From Betaproteobacteria bacterium (GTDB lineage Bacteria; Acidobacteriota; Terriglobia; Acidiferrales; UBA7541), in the NCBI GenBank assembly GCA_903970165.1, contig CAJCHZ010000092.1, positions 33,640 to 97,639 of the forward strand: a stretch of 64,000 nt of DNA. The letters run 5' to 3'. Each line of letters begins with the position of its first letter. Within the stretch, counting starts at the first letter, position 1. The notes beneath the pieces were generated by a model that did not search any database, was not told the origin of the DNA, and saw nothing but the letters and a program-made list of their open reading frames with translations. The translations under genes were made by a program, and so were the position numbers. This document shows, in pieces, positions 43,330-51,802 of the stretch.

Positions 43330-43875
43330 CTAGGCGGCGGAGCTGTGGGCGTCACATTTGAGGACGCCGAGGTAGGCGCTCCAGGGACCAACGGCTTCGC
43401 GGTATTGGTGCGCCAGGACTCGGGAGAGTTGATGAAGATGGGTTAGATCGTGGGCCGCCCAGGTGGCGAGGAGTTGTGAGAGAGTGACAGGACCGAAGGC
43501 GGGGTGACGGCCCACGCGGGCGAGATCTGACGGTTGGAGATTCATGGCGGAGAGCTCGGCGAGATTTTTCGCGCGTTGCGCGTCAAATTCGTCGAGGAGT
43601 TGGGACAACGATTTTTGCGGGGTTTCGCGGGTGTGGGCTTCGCGATCAAGCGGCGCGAAAGTTTTGCTTTCGCCGTGGTCGAGAATGGTTTTTGCGCGGA
43701 GTAGCCAGTTGCAGTGTTCGGTGTGGACCAGGTGAGCGACGACAGCGTAGGGGGTCCAGGTGTTTGCGCCTTCGTTTTGCTGGGTCCACGACGCGGGCAG
43801 GTTGCGAAGCAGAGCGTTGAGAGTAGCGGGCGTATTGCCAAGCAGTGAGATTGTTTGGGTCAAGTCGTGCGGCAT
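43330..43875 (-). CDS. DinB-family protein
   Basis: A 181-residue four-helix bundle of the DinB superfamily. Metal-binding histidines are visible in HLVHTEHCNW (about residues 48-57) and late THLHQLSR (about 148-152). Members often act as thiol-dependent enzymes, with bacillithiol or similar, but the substrate is unknown. The start ATG 43875 is followed by MPHDLTQTISLLGNTP. It precedes the YceI gene on the same strand with an 80-base gap. Confidence 0.85.
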   Translation of the reverse strand: MPHDLTQTISLLGNTPATLNALLRNLPASWTQQNEGANTWTPYAVVAHLVHTEHCNWLLRAKTILDHGESKTFAPLDREAHTRETPQKSLSQLLDEFDAQRAKNLAELSAMNLQPSDLARVGRHPAFGPVTLSQLLATWAAHDLTHLHQLSRVLAHQYREAVGPWSAYLGVLKCDAHSSAA

Positions 43876-43989
43876 GGGGGCCTCGATTCCGGCGAAGAGC
43901 TTTTCGTCGACGATGATTGTAGCGGGCCTTACAGTGCGACGAGGAGTACAAAGGCAAATAACAAAACTAGGGGATATCTGTTCCTGTTG

Positions 43990-44122
43990 CGGACCTTGCC
44001 TTGTGAGCAGCGGCAGTAGGCGACTTCGCGTTCGCGATGGAGTTGCACGAGGAGTGCTTGGCGGTGTGGTCGGGGAGTTCGTAATCGGGAAATTTGACGC
44101 CGGGAACGATGTCGGGTCGCAT
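43990..44122 (-). pseudogene. Remnant of a redoxin/AhpC-type gene
   Basis: The minus strand from ATG 44122 reads MRPDIVPGVKFPDYELPDHTAKH, which resembles the N-terminus of redoxin-domain proteins, and then loses sense. A different frame just downstream reads LVQLHREREVAYCR. The middle, with the catalytic cysteine, is absent. It is therefore a deleted and frameshifted fragment. Confidence 0.4.
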
Positions 44123-44243
44123 GGGAATACGTCGCGAAATTGGAATTGCGTCGCTAGTTTGTCCGTTCCTCGGCCGCGTCAGGGGCATTGTTGTCTTGGG
44201 GGTGCACGCGTATTCTTAGGCGAGCGGAGAAAGAACTCGAACG

Positions 44244-44511
44244 ATGTACCATCTAACCATCTCGGTTCCCGATGAGCTTTTCGAAGCTCTTTCCGCAAGG
44301 GGGAAAGACCTTTCCCGCGCGGCCCTGGAGTCTTTGCTGACCGACGTGTATCGTCAGGCAAAGAATCTCTCACGCACAGCTTGGCCGCCTGCTCGGGTTT
44401 AACACACCAATGGAAGTGGAGGAATTCCTCAAGGACCGAGGCATAGAGCTCGAATACTCCGCGGAAGACCTGGAGCGTGACCGCGAAACGTTGAACCGCC
44501 TGGGCGTGTAG
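44244..44511 (+). pseudogene. UPF0175-type antitoxin gene with a frameshift
   Basis: From ATG 44244 the frame reads MYHLTISVPDELFEALSARG and LSRAALESLLTDVYRQ, then goes out of frame. The +1 frame continues RISHAQLGRLLGF, TPMEVEEFLKDRGIELEY and ends LERDRETLNRLGV before TAG 44509-44511. Joined near 44362, the two halves make a full UPF0175 protein of about 88 residues. One extra base explains the break. Such proteins are antitoxins or regulators paired with DUF3368 PIN toxins, and the remnant of one follows directly. Confidence 0.75.
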
Positions 44512-44571
44512 ATGCCGGCGGTCGTCTGTGACACCGGCCCACTGAATTATCTAATCTTGATTGACGACTGA
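44512..44571 (+). pseudogene. Truncated DUF3368/PIN toxin gene
   Basis: Immediately after the antitoxin stop, ATG 44512 begins MPAVVCDTGPLNYLILIDD and stops after 19 codons. The start (VVCDTGPLNYL) is the first strand and catalytic aspartate of PIN-domain toxins, but the rest of the domain is missing. Confidence 0.6.
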
Positions 44572-44764
44572 CGCTCGCATTAAGATCACGCCTCCTGCTA
44601 CAAGGCATAGGAAAGCAGAGAGTCAGAGGATCTGTGTCCGGCGAGAATTTCCGACAACGATTGGTTGCATGTTCTGAATAACACGTTATCCGTTGCCTGT
44701 CATCTCGGCAATGGTTCGAGTCAGTGGCATCCAACGATGCGCTGTCCATCTTTCCACCCCTATA

Positions 44765-46213
44765 TCAGAAGCGGTCGGCGCTGCCTGAGATTTCTGCGGG
44801 GTGGGGCTTGTATTCGCCGGGCTTTTCGCCGCAAAGGCGGGGCGTCGGGAAAACTTTAGTGGGATTGCTGAGATTGTAGGGGTCGAAGGCGCAGCGGACG
44901 CGTTGCATGGTGGCGAGGTCGGGTTCGGCGAACATTTTGGACATCATTTTCTTTTTGTCTTCGCCCACGCCGTGTTCGCCGGTGATGGAACCGCCTGCGG
45001 CGATGCAGATTTCGAGGATTTTTGAAGAGAGGGCTTCGGCGGCGTGCTCCTGGCCGGGGATGCGCTGGTCGTAGAGGACCATGGGGTGGAGGTTGCCGTC
45101 GCCAGCGTGAAAGACGTTGGCTACGCGGAGGCCGGCTTCCTGGCTTAGCTGATCGATTTCGGACATTACGCGCGGCAATGCTGTTCTCGGGATTACACCA
45201 TCTTGAACAATGTAGTTTGGGGAGATGCGGCCCATGGCGGCAAAGGCGGCTTTGCGGCCTTTCCAGACCAAGGCGCGCTCGGTGTCGGATTGGGCGAGCC
45301 GGATTTCTTCGGCGGCGTGTTCGCGGCAGATTTTGTTGACGTCGGCCATGAGGGCGGCGACTTCCGCTACCGGGCCGTCGAGTTCGACGAGGAGGAGGGC
45401 GCCGCACATCGGGTAATTGGCGTGGACGGCTGCTTCGGAGGCTTGGATGGAAAGGCGGTCCATCATTTCTATGGCGCTGGGGAGCATACCGGCGGCGATC
45501 ATGCTGCTGACGGCCGCGCCGGCTTCGTTGGTGCTGGGGAAGGCGGCGAGGAGAGTTTGCACACATTCCGGGCGCTTCACGATGCGGAGAATCATTTTTG
45601 TGGCGATGCCGAGGGTGCCCTCGGAGCCGACGAAGACGCCGAGGAGGTCGTAGCCAGGTGCGTCGAGAGTTTTGCCGCCGAGATGGATTAGCGTGCCGTC
45701 GGGCAGGACGACTTCGAGGCCGAGGACGTGTGTGGTTGTAAAACCGTATTTCAGGCAGTGAGCGCCGCCGGAGTTTTCTGCGACATTGCCGCCGATGCTG
45801 CAGATGGATTGAGAGCTGGGGTCGGGGGCGTAGAAGTAGTCTTGCGGCGCGACGCGGGCAGTGACGTCGAGATTGATGACGCCGGGCTCGACCGTGACGC
45901 GAGCGTTGGGGAGATCCACTTCGAGAATGCGGTTCATGCGGGCGAGGCTGATGACGATGCCGTCTGCTACGGGTAGCGCGCCGCCGGAGAGGCCTGTGCC
46001 TGCACCGCGGGCCACGAAGGGGAGGCGTTCGCGATGACAGAGGCGGAGGATGGCTTGGACTTGCTCGGTGGAGGAGGGGAGCAGGACGGCTTGGGGCAGG
46101 ACGCGGATGTTGGTCAGGGCGTCGGTGTCGTAGGTGTGGAGCTCTTCGTGAGAAGTGATGAGGCCCCGGGGGCCTACGATTTGGCGAAGTTCGTCGAGGA
46201 GATGCGCGTCCAT
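44765..46213 (-). CDS. glcD: Glycolate oxidase FAD-linked subunit
   Basis: A 482-residue flavoprotein of the FAD_binding_4/FAD-oxidase_C type. The flavin-binding PFVARGAGTGLSGGALP (about residue 65), ICSIGGNVAENSGGAHCLKYG (in parts) and C-terminal catalytic-histidine motifs HAGDGNLHPM and GEHGVGEDKK are as in GlcD. It oxidises glycolate (or D-lactate-like acids) and works with GlcE and GlcF, both encoded elsewhere in the window. A minus-strand gene flanked by a decayed and an intact toxin-antitoxin locus. Confidence 0.93.
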   Translation of the reverse strand: MDAHLLDELRQIVGPRGLITSHEELHTYDTDALTNIRVLPQAVLLPSSTEQVQAILRLCHRERLPFVARGAGTGLSGGALPVADGIVISLARMNRILEVDLPNARVTVEPGVINLDVTARVAPQDYFYAPDPSSQSICSIGGNVAENSGGAHCLKYGFTTTHVLGLEVVLPDGTLIHLGGKTLDAPGYDLLGVFVGSEGTLGIATKMILRIVKRPECVQTLLAAFPSTNEAGAAVSSMIAAGMLPSAIEMMDRLSIQASEAAVHANYPMCGALLLVELDGPVAEVAALMADVNKICREHAAEEIRLAQSDTERALVWKGRKAAFAAMGRISPNYIVQDGVIPRTALPRVMSEIDQLSQEAGLRVANVFHAGDGNLHPMVLYDQRIPGQEHAAEALSSKILEICIAAGGSITGEHGVGEDKKKMMSKMFAEPDLATMQRVRCAFDPYNLSNPTKVFPTPRLCGEKPGEYKPHPAEISGSADRF

Positions 46214-46461
46214 TGCGATGAGAGAGAAGGATAGTACGGAGGAAATGGAAAGAGAAGGGAGGACAGATTCCTGGACGCGGTTGGCGTAAATCTAAAGAAC
46301 AGGGAAAAGTTTGTTCAACATGCCTGATATGCATCGTCGCGGTCAATGAGTTGATCCCCGAAGAAGGCAAAGGAGCAGCCCGGCATCTTCTTCGCTCTGT
46401 ATTGTCCGTGTAAGCCGTACCTTCTCTTGTCTTACTTTCATTCTTCTGCCATACTATTTTC

Positions 46462-46698
46462 ATGCCATCCGAAACTTCTACCGTCACCACCAAGGGCCAG
46501 CTTGTCATTCCCGCCAAGCTCCGCCGCAAATACTCCATCCGCCAAGGCACGCAAGTCGCTTTTCTCGAAGACCAGGGCCGCCTCATTCTTCAGCCCATCA
46601 CTCCCGAATTTATTCGCAGCCTCCGCGGCTCCCTCGAGGACGGCTCCTCTGCGCTCGACTCGCTCCTCGAAGACCGGAAGCGCGAACGCGATCTATGA
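46462..46698 (+). CDS. vapB: AbrB/MazE-type antitoxin of a VapBC pair
   Basis: A 78-residue protein with an N-terminal swapped-hairpin AbrB domain: TVTTKGQLVIPAKLRRKYSI and GTQVAFLEDQGRLILQP. The C-terminal tail (SLEDGSSALDSLLEDRK) would contact the toxin. It overlaps the toxin start by four bases (ATGA), so the two are translated together. No ribosome-binding site is seen and a CATACT/TTGTCT pair about 17 bases apart ends a few bases before ATG, so a leaderless message is possible. Confidence 0.85.
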   Translation: MPSETSTVTTKGQLVIPAKLRRKYSIRQGTQVAFLEDQGRLILQPITPEFIRSLRGSLEDGSSALDSLLEDRKRERDL

Positions 46699-47096
46699 AA
46701 CGCATCGTCCTCGACGCTAGCGCCCTCATGACCTTCTTCGAAAACCGCTCCGGCGCCGATAAAGTCGAAGAACTCCTGCATCTCGCCGTCGCCGGCAAGC
46801 GTCAGCTCCTCATGTCCGTCGTTAACTGGGGCGAGGTCTACTACTCCGTCTGGCGCATCAAAGGCCCTGGCGTCGCGCATAAAATTCTCGAGGATATCGC
46901 TCAACTCCCCATTGCTCTCGTCCCCGCCGACCTCGAACTAACCCGTTCCGCCGCCGAACTCCGCGCCAGCCACAAGCTCCCTTACCTCGATTGCTTCCCC
47001 GCCGCGCTAGCCCTCCAACGCAAAGCCTCCGTCGCCACCGCCGATCGGGATTTCTACGCCCTCGACAAAAAAATCGACCTCCTCTGGACCACGTAG
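46695..47096 (+). CDS. vapC: PIN-domain toxin of a VapBC pair
   Basis: A 133-residue PIN nuclease. The acidic catalytic residues are in place: Asp7 (IVLDASAL), Glu47 (NWGEVYYS), Asp99 (PYLDCFPA) and Asp117 (TADRDF). VapC toxins cut tRNA or rRNA. It is coupled to the AbrB-type antitoxin by ATGA overlap. Unlike the broken PIN pair 2 kb upstream, this one looks intact. Confidence 0.9.
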   Translation: MKRIVLDASALMTFFENRSGADKVEELLHLAVAGKRQLLMSVVNWGEVYYSVWRIKGPGVAHKILEDIAQLPIALVPADLELTRSAAELRASHKLPYLDCFPAALALQRKASVATADRDFYALDKKIDLLWTT

Positions 47097-47222
47097 CGCT
47101 CGGGCTTTCGTGCGAAGGCTGGTGCGACATATAGGGAGCACGATGATTCGTGCCCCACAAAGAAAAATAGATCCTTCGCTGCTCCCCCTTCGGCCACGGT
47201 CCCTTCTGCTAGCGAAGACGAT

Positions 47223-47240
47223 GCCGGGCTGAAGCCTGGC
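47223..47240. repeat. Short palindrome (REP-like copy)
   Basis: GCCGGGCT GA AGCCTGGC: an 8-bp stem with one wobble pair and a GA centre, the same layout as the copy at 51187-51206. Confidence 0.6.
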
Positions 47241-47403
47241 GCTACATGAACACCATAAACAGTGCACGCGGGATGACAGCATCGCTGGAAAGCAGCTCCC
47301 CGGGTTTCCCATGTTTCGTCCCCATGTGTCGTTGGCGGAGACTGACGGATGACGGTGCTACAACATTTGCTTAAAAACTGGTCGAAGACAGAAACCTGGG
47401 CCT

Positions 47404-47434
47404 AAAACAGAAACGCCTCGCACGGGGCGAGGCG
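47404..47434 (-). terminator. Intrinsic terminator of the Ig-repeat lipoprotein gene
   Basis: A perfect 8-bp stem CGCCTCGC / GCGAGGCG (47414-47421 and 47427-47434). On the minus strand it is followed by TTTCTGTTTT (47413-47404). It lies about 140 bases after the stop of the minus-strand gene at 47574. Confidence 0.7.
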
Positions 47435-47573
47435 CGATCTTTTACGGGAGTATTACCATACGGGTACTATTAGTAAAGGGTATAATTTTGGAACTTGGAG
47501 AATGTTTTTTATACGGAGGACACAGAATACGCAGAGAGCACGGAGAACTTCGCGGGAAGTATTGAGGAAAGCC

Positions 47574-49778
47574 CTAGTGGGCTGTGGCGCCGCTGTCGTT
47601 GCTTACCATCAGGCTGGAGACGTTTACGGGCTCGAAATCGGCGAGAGTCAGGCTGGTGATGCAGGCGAGATCGGTATCGTTCCAGCGGGCATCCGGAGTG
47701 CCGATCAGGCCCCCGCTCATGCCATTATCGGCGAGGATGATGCCGTAGTTACGGAAGGCGGTGATGAGAATGGCCGCCTGCGGACTGGAAGAAACGCAAG
47801 AGGGAGTCGCGACGCCTGCCTTCAGACGATAGATTTCGCCGGCAGGTCCGGTCATGGTGCAGCTCGTCGGAGGAGAAGATTGCGAGATGAGAGACATGGT
47901 GGGGATGGCGCTTCCGCCTGAACTGCAACTGCCGACGCCAGCGGTTTCCGTGGCCGGCCAAACCCAATAATTCAGCATGTGGTTGAGGGTGAAGCGGATG
48001 GGATGCTGAATGGTTCCATTCGGCGCAGAGGATGTGCCTGTGCCGATGACTTCGTCGGCGTTGGCCAGAAGAGGAGCTACAGGAAGACCCGCGGCGTCGG
48101 ACGTGCCGTTGCCCTGAGGTGTGAGAGCGTTGGAAGTGACGTCTGGCCAAAAAGCGTTGGAAGAGTCGGTCCAGGAGCCGCCTTCATAGATACCCTGCCA
48201 CATTTCATAGAGAGCAGGTTTCGTAGTGGCGCCAGGCTCGAGATAGACGAGAACGTGCCGGTCGCCGGTGGAGTTGGCGGTGCCCTCCGGAGGAGCGTAG
48301 GAAGGAATGGGGCCGGAGCTGAAGTAGGACTGATAGACCGTAGTGGAAACAGTGACGTCCGGCTGGTTTGCAGGAACCTGGATAGCGGGAATGCCATTGG
48401 GAAAAGGACCGTCGTTGCCGAAGAACGGCCTGACGGTGGCGGAGAGATAGCCGCTGTAGATTGCGGCGGCGGGAGAGTTATCCACGGGGAGGCTGGTGGA
48501 AGCGGCGTCAACGCGATGATGGAAAATGGAGTTGGCCGGGAAGATGTTGGAGAGGAAAGCGTTGTTGCCGCTGATGGAAAAAGAAATTTGTTGCGTGGCG
48601 GTGGCGCTTGCGGAGTCGGTGACTACGAGTTCCGGGCCGTACGTGCCCTGGCCGCCGATCAGCGAGCTGGTAATAGCGCCGGTGCTTGGGTCAAGAGACA
48701 TGCCTTCGGGCAATGGGGGGAAATTCGTGTCGGTGCTGACAGAGAAGGTGTACGGCGGAGTGCCGCCGGTGGCGGAGATGGTGCAGCCAGCGTACGAGGA
48801 GCCTTGCGTGCCGGCTGGGCATGTTGTGGTGATGATGGAGAGCGGGCCGCTGGAGCTGCCGGAACTTACGGTGACCTTGGCTGTGGAACTAGAGGAGCCG
48901 GAAGCGTTCGTTGCGGTGAGAGTGTAGGTAGTGGTTGCAGTCGGGCTGACACTGGTTGAGCCAGTGGCAGAGCCGGAAGTGAAAGTGCCCGGCGTGATGG
49001 AAATAGTAGTGGCACCGGAAGTGGACCAGTTGAGAGTGCTGCTCGAGCCCGAGTTGATGCTTGTGGGACTGGCGGTGAAAGAGTTGATCGTGGGTTTGCT
49101 TGCAGAGACGTTTACGGTGACGGTCACAGTTGATGTGTTCGAGCCAGAGGAATTGGTCGCGGTGAGAGTGTAGGTGGTGGTGGAAGTCGGGCTGACACTG
49201 GTTGAGCCAGTGGCAGAGCTGGAAGTGAAAGTGCCCGGCGTGATGGAAATAGTAGTGGCGCCGGAAGTGGACCAGTTGAGAGTGCTGCTCGAGCCCGAGT
49301 TGATACCTGTAGGACTGGCGGTGAAAGAATTGATGGTCGGCTTGCTGCCAGCGGGATTCACGGTGATAGTCAGCTTAAAAGTGGAGGAGCCTAAAGAATT
49401 TTTGGCGGTGAGAGTGTAGGTGGTAGTCGAAGTAGGGCTGACACTTCTCGAGCCGCTGGCCGACGTGGAAGTGAAGTTGCCGGGAGAGATGGAAATTGTG
49501 CTGGCGCCGGCAGTGGACCAACTGAGCGTGACGTTTGTACCGGAAGTTATGGTCGTGAGATTGGCTGTAAAAGAGTTGATGGTGGGGGCGGAGCTCGGTC
49601 CTGGTTTTCCGGCGCCTGATATACCGGCACAACCCGTCATGCCAAGGCAGGCGAGGAGAAAGAGGCAGGGCAAGAAGGAGCTTGGCGCTGAAGCATGAGG
49701 TTCGCGGCAGCGGAGATAGCTTCGAGTAAGGCCGTGTTTGGAGCGCACGCGGATCCCCCGACGGAATTTCTCTAACAA
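47574..49778 (-). CDS. Large secreted lipoprotein with PKD/Ig-like repeats
   Basis: A 734-residue protein. The N-terminal hydrophobic stretch ends in a lipobox (LGMTGC, about residue 50), so it is probably a lipoprotein. Four beta-sandwich repeats follow (about 60-395), each about 81 residues with the pattern PTINSFTASPTxINSGxSSTLNWSTSGATTISI and TSTTTYTLTATN. After a putative Ig domain with xSGxxPYTFSVS, the C-terminal 330 residues form a large unrecognised domain with several cysteines. TTG 49778 is the longest start; a GTG ten codons in is possible. It probably sits on the cell surface and may bind polysaccharide. Confidence 0.8.
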   Translation of the reverse strand: MLEKFRRGIRVRSKHGLTRSYLRCREPHASAPSSFLPCLFLLACLGMTGCAGISGAGKPGPSSAPTINSFTANLTTITSGTNVTLSWSTAGASTISISPGNFTSTSASGSRSVSPTSTTTYTLTAKNSLGSSTFKLTITVNPAGSKPTINSFTASPTGINSGSSSTLNWSTSGATTISITPGTFTSSSATGSTSVSPTSTTTYTLTATNSSGSNTSTVTVTVNVSASKPTINSFTASPTSINSGSSSTLNWSTSGATTISITPGTFTSGSATGSTSVSPTATTTYTLTATNASGSSSSTAKVTVSSGSSSGPLSIITTTCPAGTQGSSYAGCTISATGGTPPYTFSVSTDTNFPPLPEGMSLDPSTGAITSSLIGGQGTYGPELVVTDSASATATQQISFSISGNNAFLSNIFPANSIFHHRVDAASTSLPVDNSPAAAIYSGYLSATVRPFFGNDGPFPNGIPAIQVPANQPDVTVSTTVYQSYFSSGPIPSYAPPEGTANSTGDRHVLVYLEPGATTKPALYEMWQGIYEGGSWTDSSNAFWPDVTSNALTPQGNGTSDAAGLPVAPLLANADEVIGTGTSSAPNGTIQHPIRFTLNHMLNYWVWPATETAGVGSCSSGGSAIPTMSLISQSSPPTSCTMTGPAGEIYRLKAGVATPSCVSSSPQAAILITAFRNYGIILADNGMSGGLIGTPDARWNDTDLACITSLTLADFEPVNVSSLMVSNDSGATAH
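48908..49632. repeat. Tandem 243-246-bp repeats encoding beta-sandwich domains
   Basis: The minus-strand gene contains tandem units with periods of 243 and 246 bases (81-82 codons), visible as repeats of AACACTCTCACCGCG-type blocks at about 48910, 49155 and 49400. The middle two are nearly identical in DNA. Confidence 0.8.
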
Positions 49779-49940
49779 GTCTAGAGATGGCGCGCGTGAG
49801 ATTTCTACTGGTCGGGAGTGCAGGGTTTGGGGCAGTGTAAAGAGACCGAGCGAAATGAAAAGCTACCTAGATCCGCAGAGAACAAGCCCGGACATTACCT
49901 ATTTATAGGACGCGCGGCCCGGCGATAAATCACGCAACGG

Positions 49941-50549
49941 CTACTCCTCGCGGAGAGCTTTGAGGGGATCTATTTTGGTGGATTTGCGGGCGGGGATATA
50001 GCAGGCGAGCATGGCTACGGCCGCGAGGAGAGCGGGGGCGCCGACCAGCAGGAGTGGATCGGCTGTGCCAATTTTTAGGGCGTCGACGAAGAGGCTGGTG
50101 AGGGCGGAGAGGATTTTTGCCATGGCGACAGCGCCGAGAAAGCCGAGGATTGTGCCGGCGCTGATGAGGGCTGTGCCTTCGCGGAGGACGAGGCGCAAGA
50201 TCTGGAGTGGTCTTGCGCCGACTGCGGTGCGAATGGCGATTTCCTTGCGGCGCTGTGCGACCGCATAGGCGGTGACGCCGGCGAGGCCGATTGCGGCGAG
50301 GAAGAGGCCGAAGAGTCCGATACCGCCATAGGTTTGAGCAGAAAACATGAGGGCGGAACGGCTACGGTCGAGGTAGGAGCCGAGAGTTTGGATATTGAAG
50401 ATGTTGAGATTGGGATCGAGGAAAGCGATTTCGTTTCGAATGGCGGCGAGCGGATCTGTTCCGGAAGTTGGAAGAGTTCGTTGACAGAAGGGGAGACGTA
50501 CTTTAAGATTAGAGTTTGTCTCTACAGGGAAAGGTGTGGCTGAGCGCAA
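49941..50549 (-). pseudogene. 3' fragment of an ADOP/FtsX-type ABC permease gene
   Basis: The minus-strand frame gives 202 residues; from about TDPLAAIRNEIAFLDPN on (residue 32) it matches the C-terminal third of acidobacterial FtsX/MacB-like permeases: GLFGLFLAAIGLAGVTAYAV, RRKEIAIRTAVGARP, and IPARKSTKIDPLKALREE at the end. A full member has about 800 residues and an N-terminal half. The fragment is cut where the rplM promoter region begins, so the 5' two-thirds are gone. It probably has no function, though a protein of 150-200 residues could in theory be made. Confidence 0.75.
50481..50509 (+). promoter_or_regulatory. Putative sigma70-type promoter of rplM-rpsI-rpsB
   Basis: TTGACA (50481-50486) and TAAGAT (50504-50509) are 17 bases apart. 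Transcription would begin near 50516, about 33 bases before the rplM ATG. It lies inside the reading frame of the truncated permease. Confidence 0.65.
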
Positions 50550-51004
50550 TGAGGACGTACGTAGCTAAGGGAGAAGAAGCGGAAGCGCTGAAAGTGGGCG
50601 CGAACTGGTTTGTGGTGGATGCGACGGACCAGGTATTGGGGCGGCTGGCGTCGAAGGTGGCGCGGATACTGATCGGCAAGGATAAGGCGAGCTATACGCC
50701 GTATCTGGATTCCGGGGACCATGTAGTGGTCATTAACGCGGACAAGATTCGCATGACCGGGAACAAGGTCGAACAGAAGATTTATTATTCGCACAGCGGA
50801 TATCCGGGAGGGTTGAAGGCGGTCCCGGCAAAACGAGTGCGGGAGACGAAGCCGGATTGGATGATTCGCGAGGCGGTTCTGGGGATGCTGCCCAAGAACA
50901 AGTTGCGGGCGCGGCGCGCCAAGAAATTGCGGATTTACCGGGATGCGGCGGGGTTGGCAAGGCATGCCGGGCAGAAGCCGCAGGCAGTTGCGGTGGGTGC
51001 TTAG
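50549..51004 (+). CDS. rplM: 50S ribosomal protein L13
   Basis: A 151-residue L13. Conserved blocks: WFVVDATDQVLGRLASKVARIL (in parts), YTPYLDSGDHVVVINADK, TGNKVEQKIYYSHSGYPGGLK and EAVLGMLPKNKLRARRAKKLRIY. ATG 50549 is used rather than the longer frame because it begins MRTYVAKGEE and follows the promoter. It precedes rpsI with a 215-base gap that contains palindromic repeats, which is unusually large for this gene pair. Confidence 0.97.
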   Translation: MRTYVAKGEEAEALKVGANWFVVDATDQVLGRLASKVARILIGKDKASYTPYLDSGDHVVVINADKIRMTGNKVEQKIYYSHSGYPGGLKAVPAKRVRETKPDWMIREAVLGMLPKNKLRARRAKKLRIYRDAAGLARHAGQKPQAVAVGA

Positions 51005-51021
51005 GGTTGTAAAGGCAGGAA

Positions 51022-51041
51022 GCACGGACTAAAGTCTGTGC
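51022..51041. repeat. REP-like palindrome between rplM and rpsI
   Basis: GCACGGACT AA AGTCTGTGC: a 9-bp stem with one wobble. Followed by CACGG, as in the copy at 51187-51206. It lies 17 bases after the rplM stop. Confidence 0.75.
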
Positions 51042-51186
51042 CACGGTTTTCCGCACGTTGCTGTTCCTTGGTCAAGTGTGGCCGCGCAGTGGTCACCTCT
51101 AAGTGGTGCCTTAGGCAGGGAAGCAAACCGGCGTGAAGTTTGATGTTCCAGACGTGTTGGTGTCTGGAATGGAGAGATTTCGAAGA

Positions 51187-51206
51187 GCACAGACTGAAGT
51201 CTGTGC
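51187..51206. repeat. REP-like palindrome abutting the rpsI ribosome-binding site
   Basis: GCACAGACT GA AGTCTGTGC: a perfect 9-bp stem. It ends 4 bases before the GGAGGA that is the Shine-Dalgarno of rpsI. Confidence 0.8.
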
Positions 51207-51219
51207 CACGGGAGGAACG

Positions 51220-51639
51220 TTGAGTTCTACTGGTACGCCCTTGGCGGGCACACAAACGTGGTTTCTGGGAACGGGCCGGCGGAAAGAGTCGGTGGCTCGC
51301 GTGTTTCTGAAGGCGGGGAGCGGGAAGTTCACGGTGAACGGCCGGGAAGTGGCTAGCTATTTTCCGAATCATGCGTGGAAGCATGACGCTACCGAGCCGC
51401 TGAAATTCACTAGCCTGGCGGACCAGGTGGACGTGAAGGTTACGGCGCATGGCGGCGGTGTAGGCGGCCAGGCCGGAGCGGTGCGGATGGGATTGTCGAG
51501 AGCGATCTCGAAGTTCAATCCGGAATTGAGGCCGGCTTTGCGGAAGAACGGGTTTTTGACGCGCGATTCGCGCATGAAGGAACGCAAGAAGTACGGGCAG
51601 AAGGGCGCGCGTAAGAGATTCCAGTTCACCAAGCGGTAG
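51220..51639 (+). CDS. rpsI: 30S ribosomal protein S9
   Basis: A 139-residue S9. The family core runs from FLGTGRRKESVARVFLKAG to the basic C-terminus KYGQKGARKRFQFTKR, whose last residues reach the P-site tRNA. TTG 51220 is chosen because GGAGGA (51211-51216) lies 3-4 bases before it; the frame continues upstream through a palindromic repeat that is not part of the protein. A 239-base gap leads to rpsB. Confidence 0.95.
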   Translation: MSSTGTPLAGTQTWFLGTGRRKESVARVFLKAGSGKFTVNGREVASYFPNHAWKHDATEPLKFTSLADQVDVKVTAHGGGVGGQAGAVRMGLSRAISKFNPELRPALRKNGFLTRDSRMKERKKYGQKGARKRFQFTKR

Positions 51640-51802
51640 TTGGTGGACGAAAAAAGATTTACACAGAGGACTCTGAGTTCGCTGAAAGCACAGAGTTTCG
51701 AGTGTAGAGAGCTCCAGTGGGTTGACGACAGTTGGCCCACTGAGATCACGGCCAGCATGGAGCTGGCAAGAGGCTGTTCTGTAGCGTTGGTTTGGGTGCG
51801 GT

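Larger units (their letters stand above)
43876..44764. other. Stretch of decayed genes
   Basis: No intact gene lies between the DinB and glcD genes. It holds the redoxin remnant and the broken antitoxin/PIN pair. The rest (about 44572-44764) shows nothing recognisable. Confidence 0.5.
47097..47573. other. Gene-free stretch with palindrome and terminator
   Basis: No gene is supportable. It holds a REP-like palindrome (47223-47240) and, near its right end, the terminator hairpin of the minus-strand Ig-repeat gene (47404-47434). Confidence 0.5.

Noticed and set aside
44700..44730. GGTTCGAGTC as the T-loop of a tRNA
   Set aside because: No matching acceptor stem, anticodon arm or D-arm nearby.
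44856..46586. A 576-codon open frame antisense/overlapping glcD, rich in Arg and Pro
   Set aside because: Its composition is the typical shadow of a GC-rich gene; glcD on the same strand in another frame has clear family motifs throughout.
48908..49632. Regular repeats as a possible CRISPR array
   Set aside because: The units are about 243 bases, in frame, and encode beta-sandwich domains of one protein.
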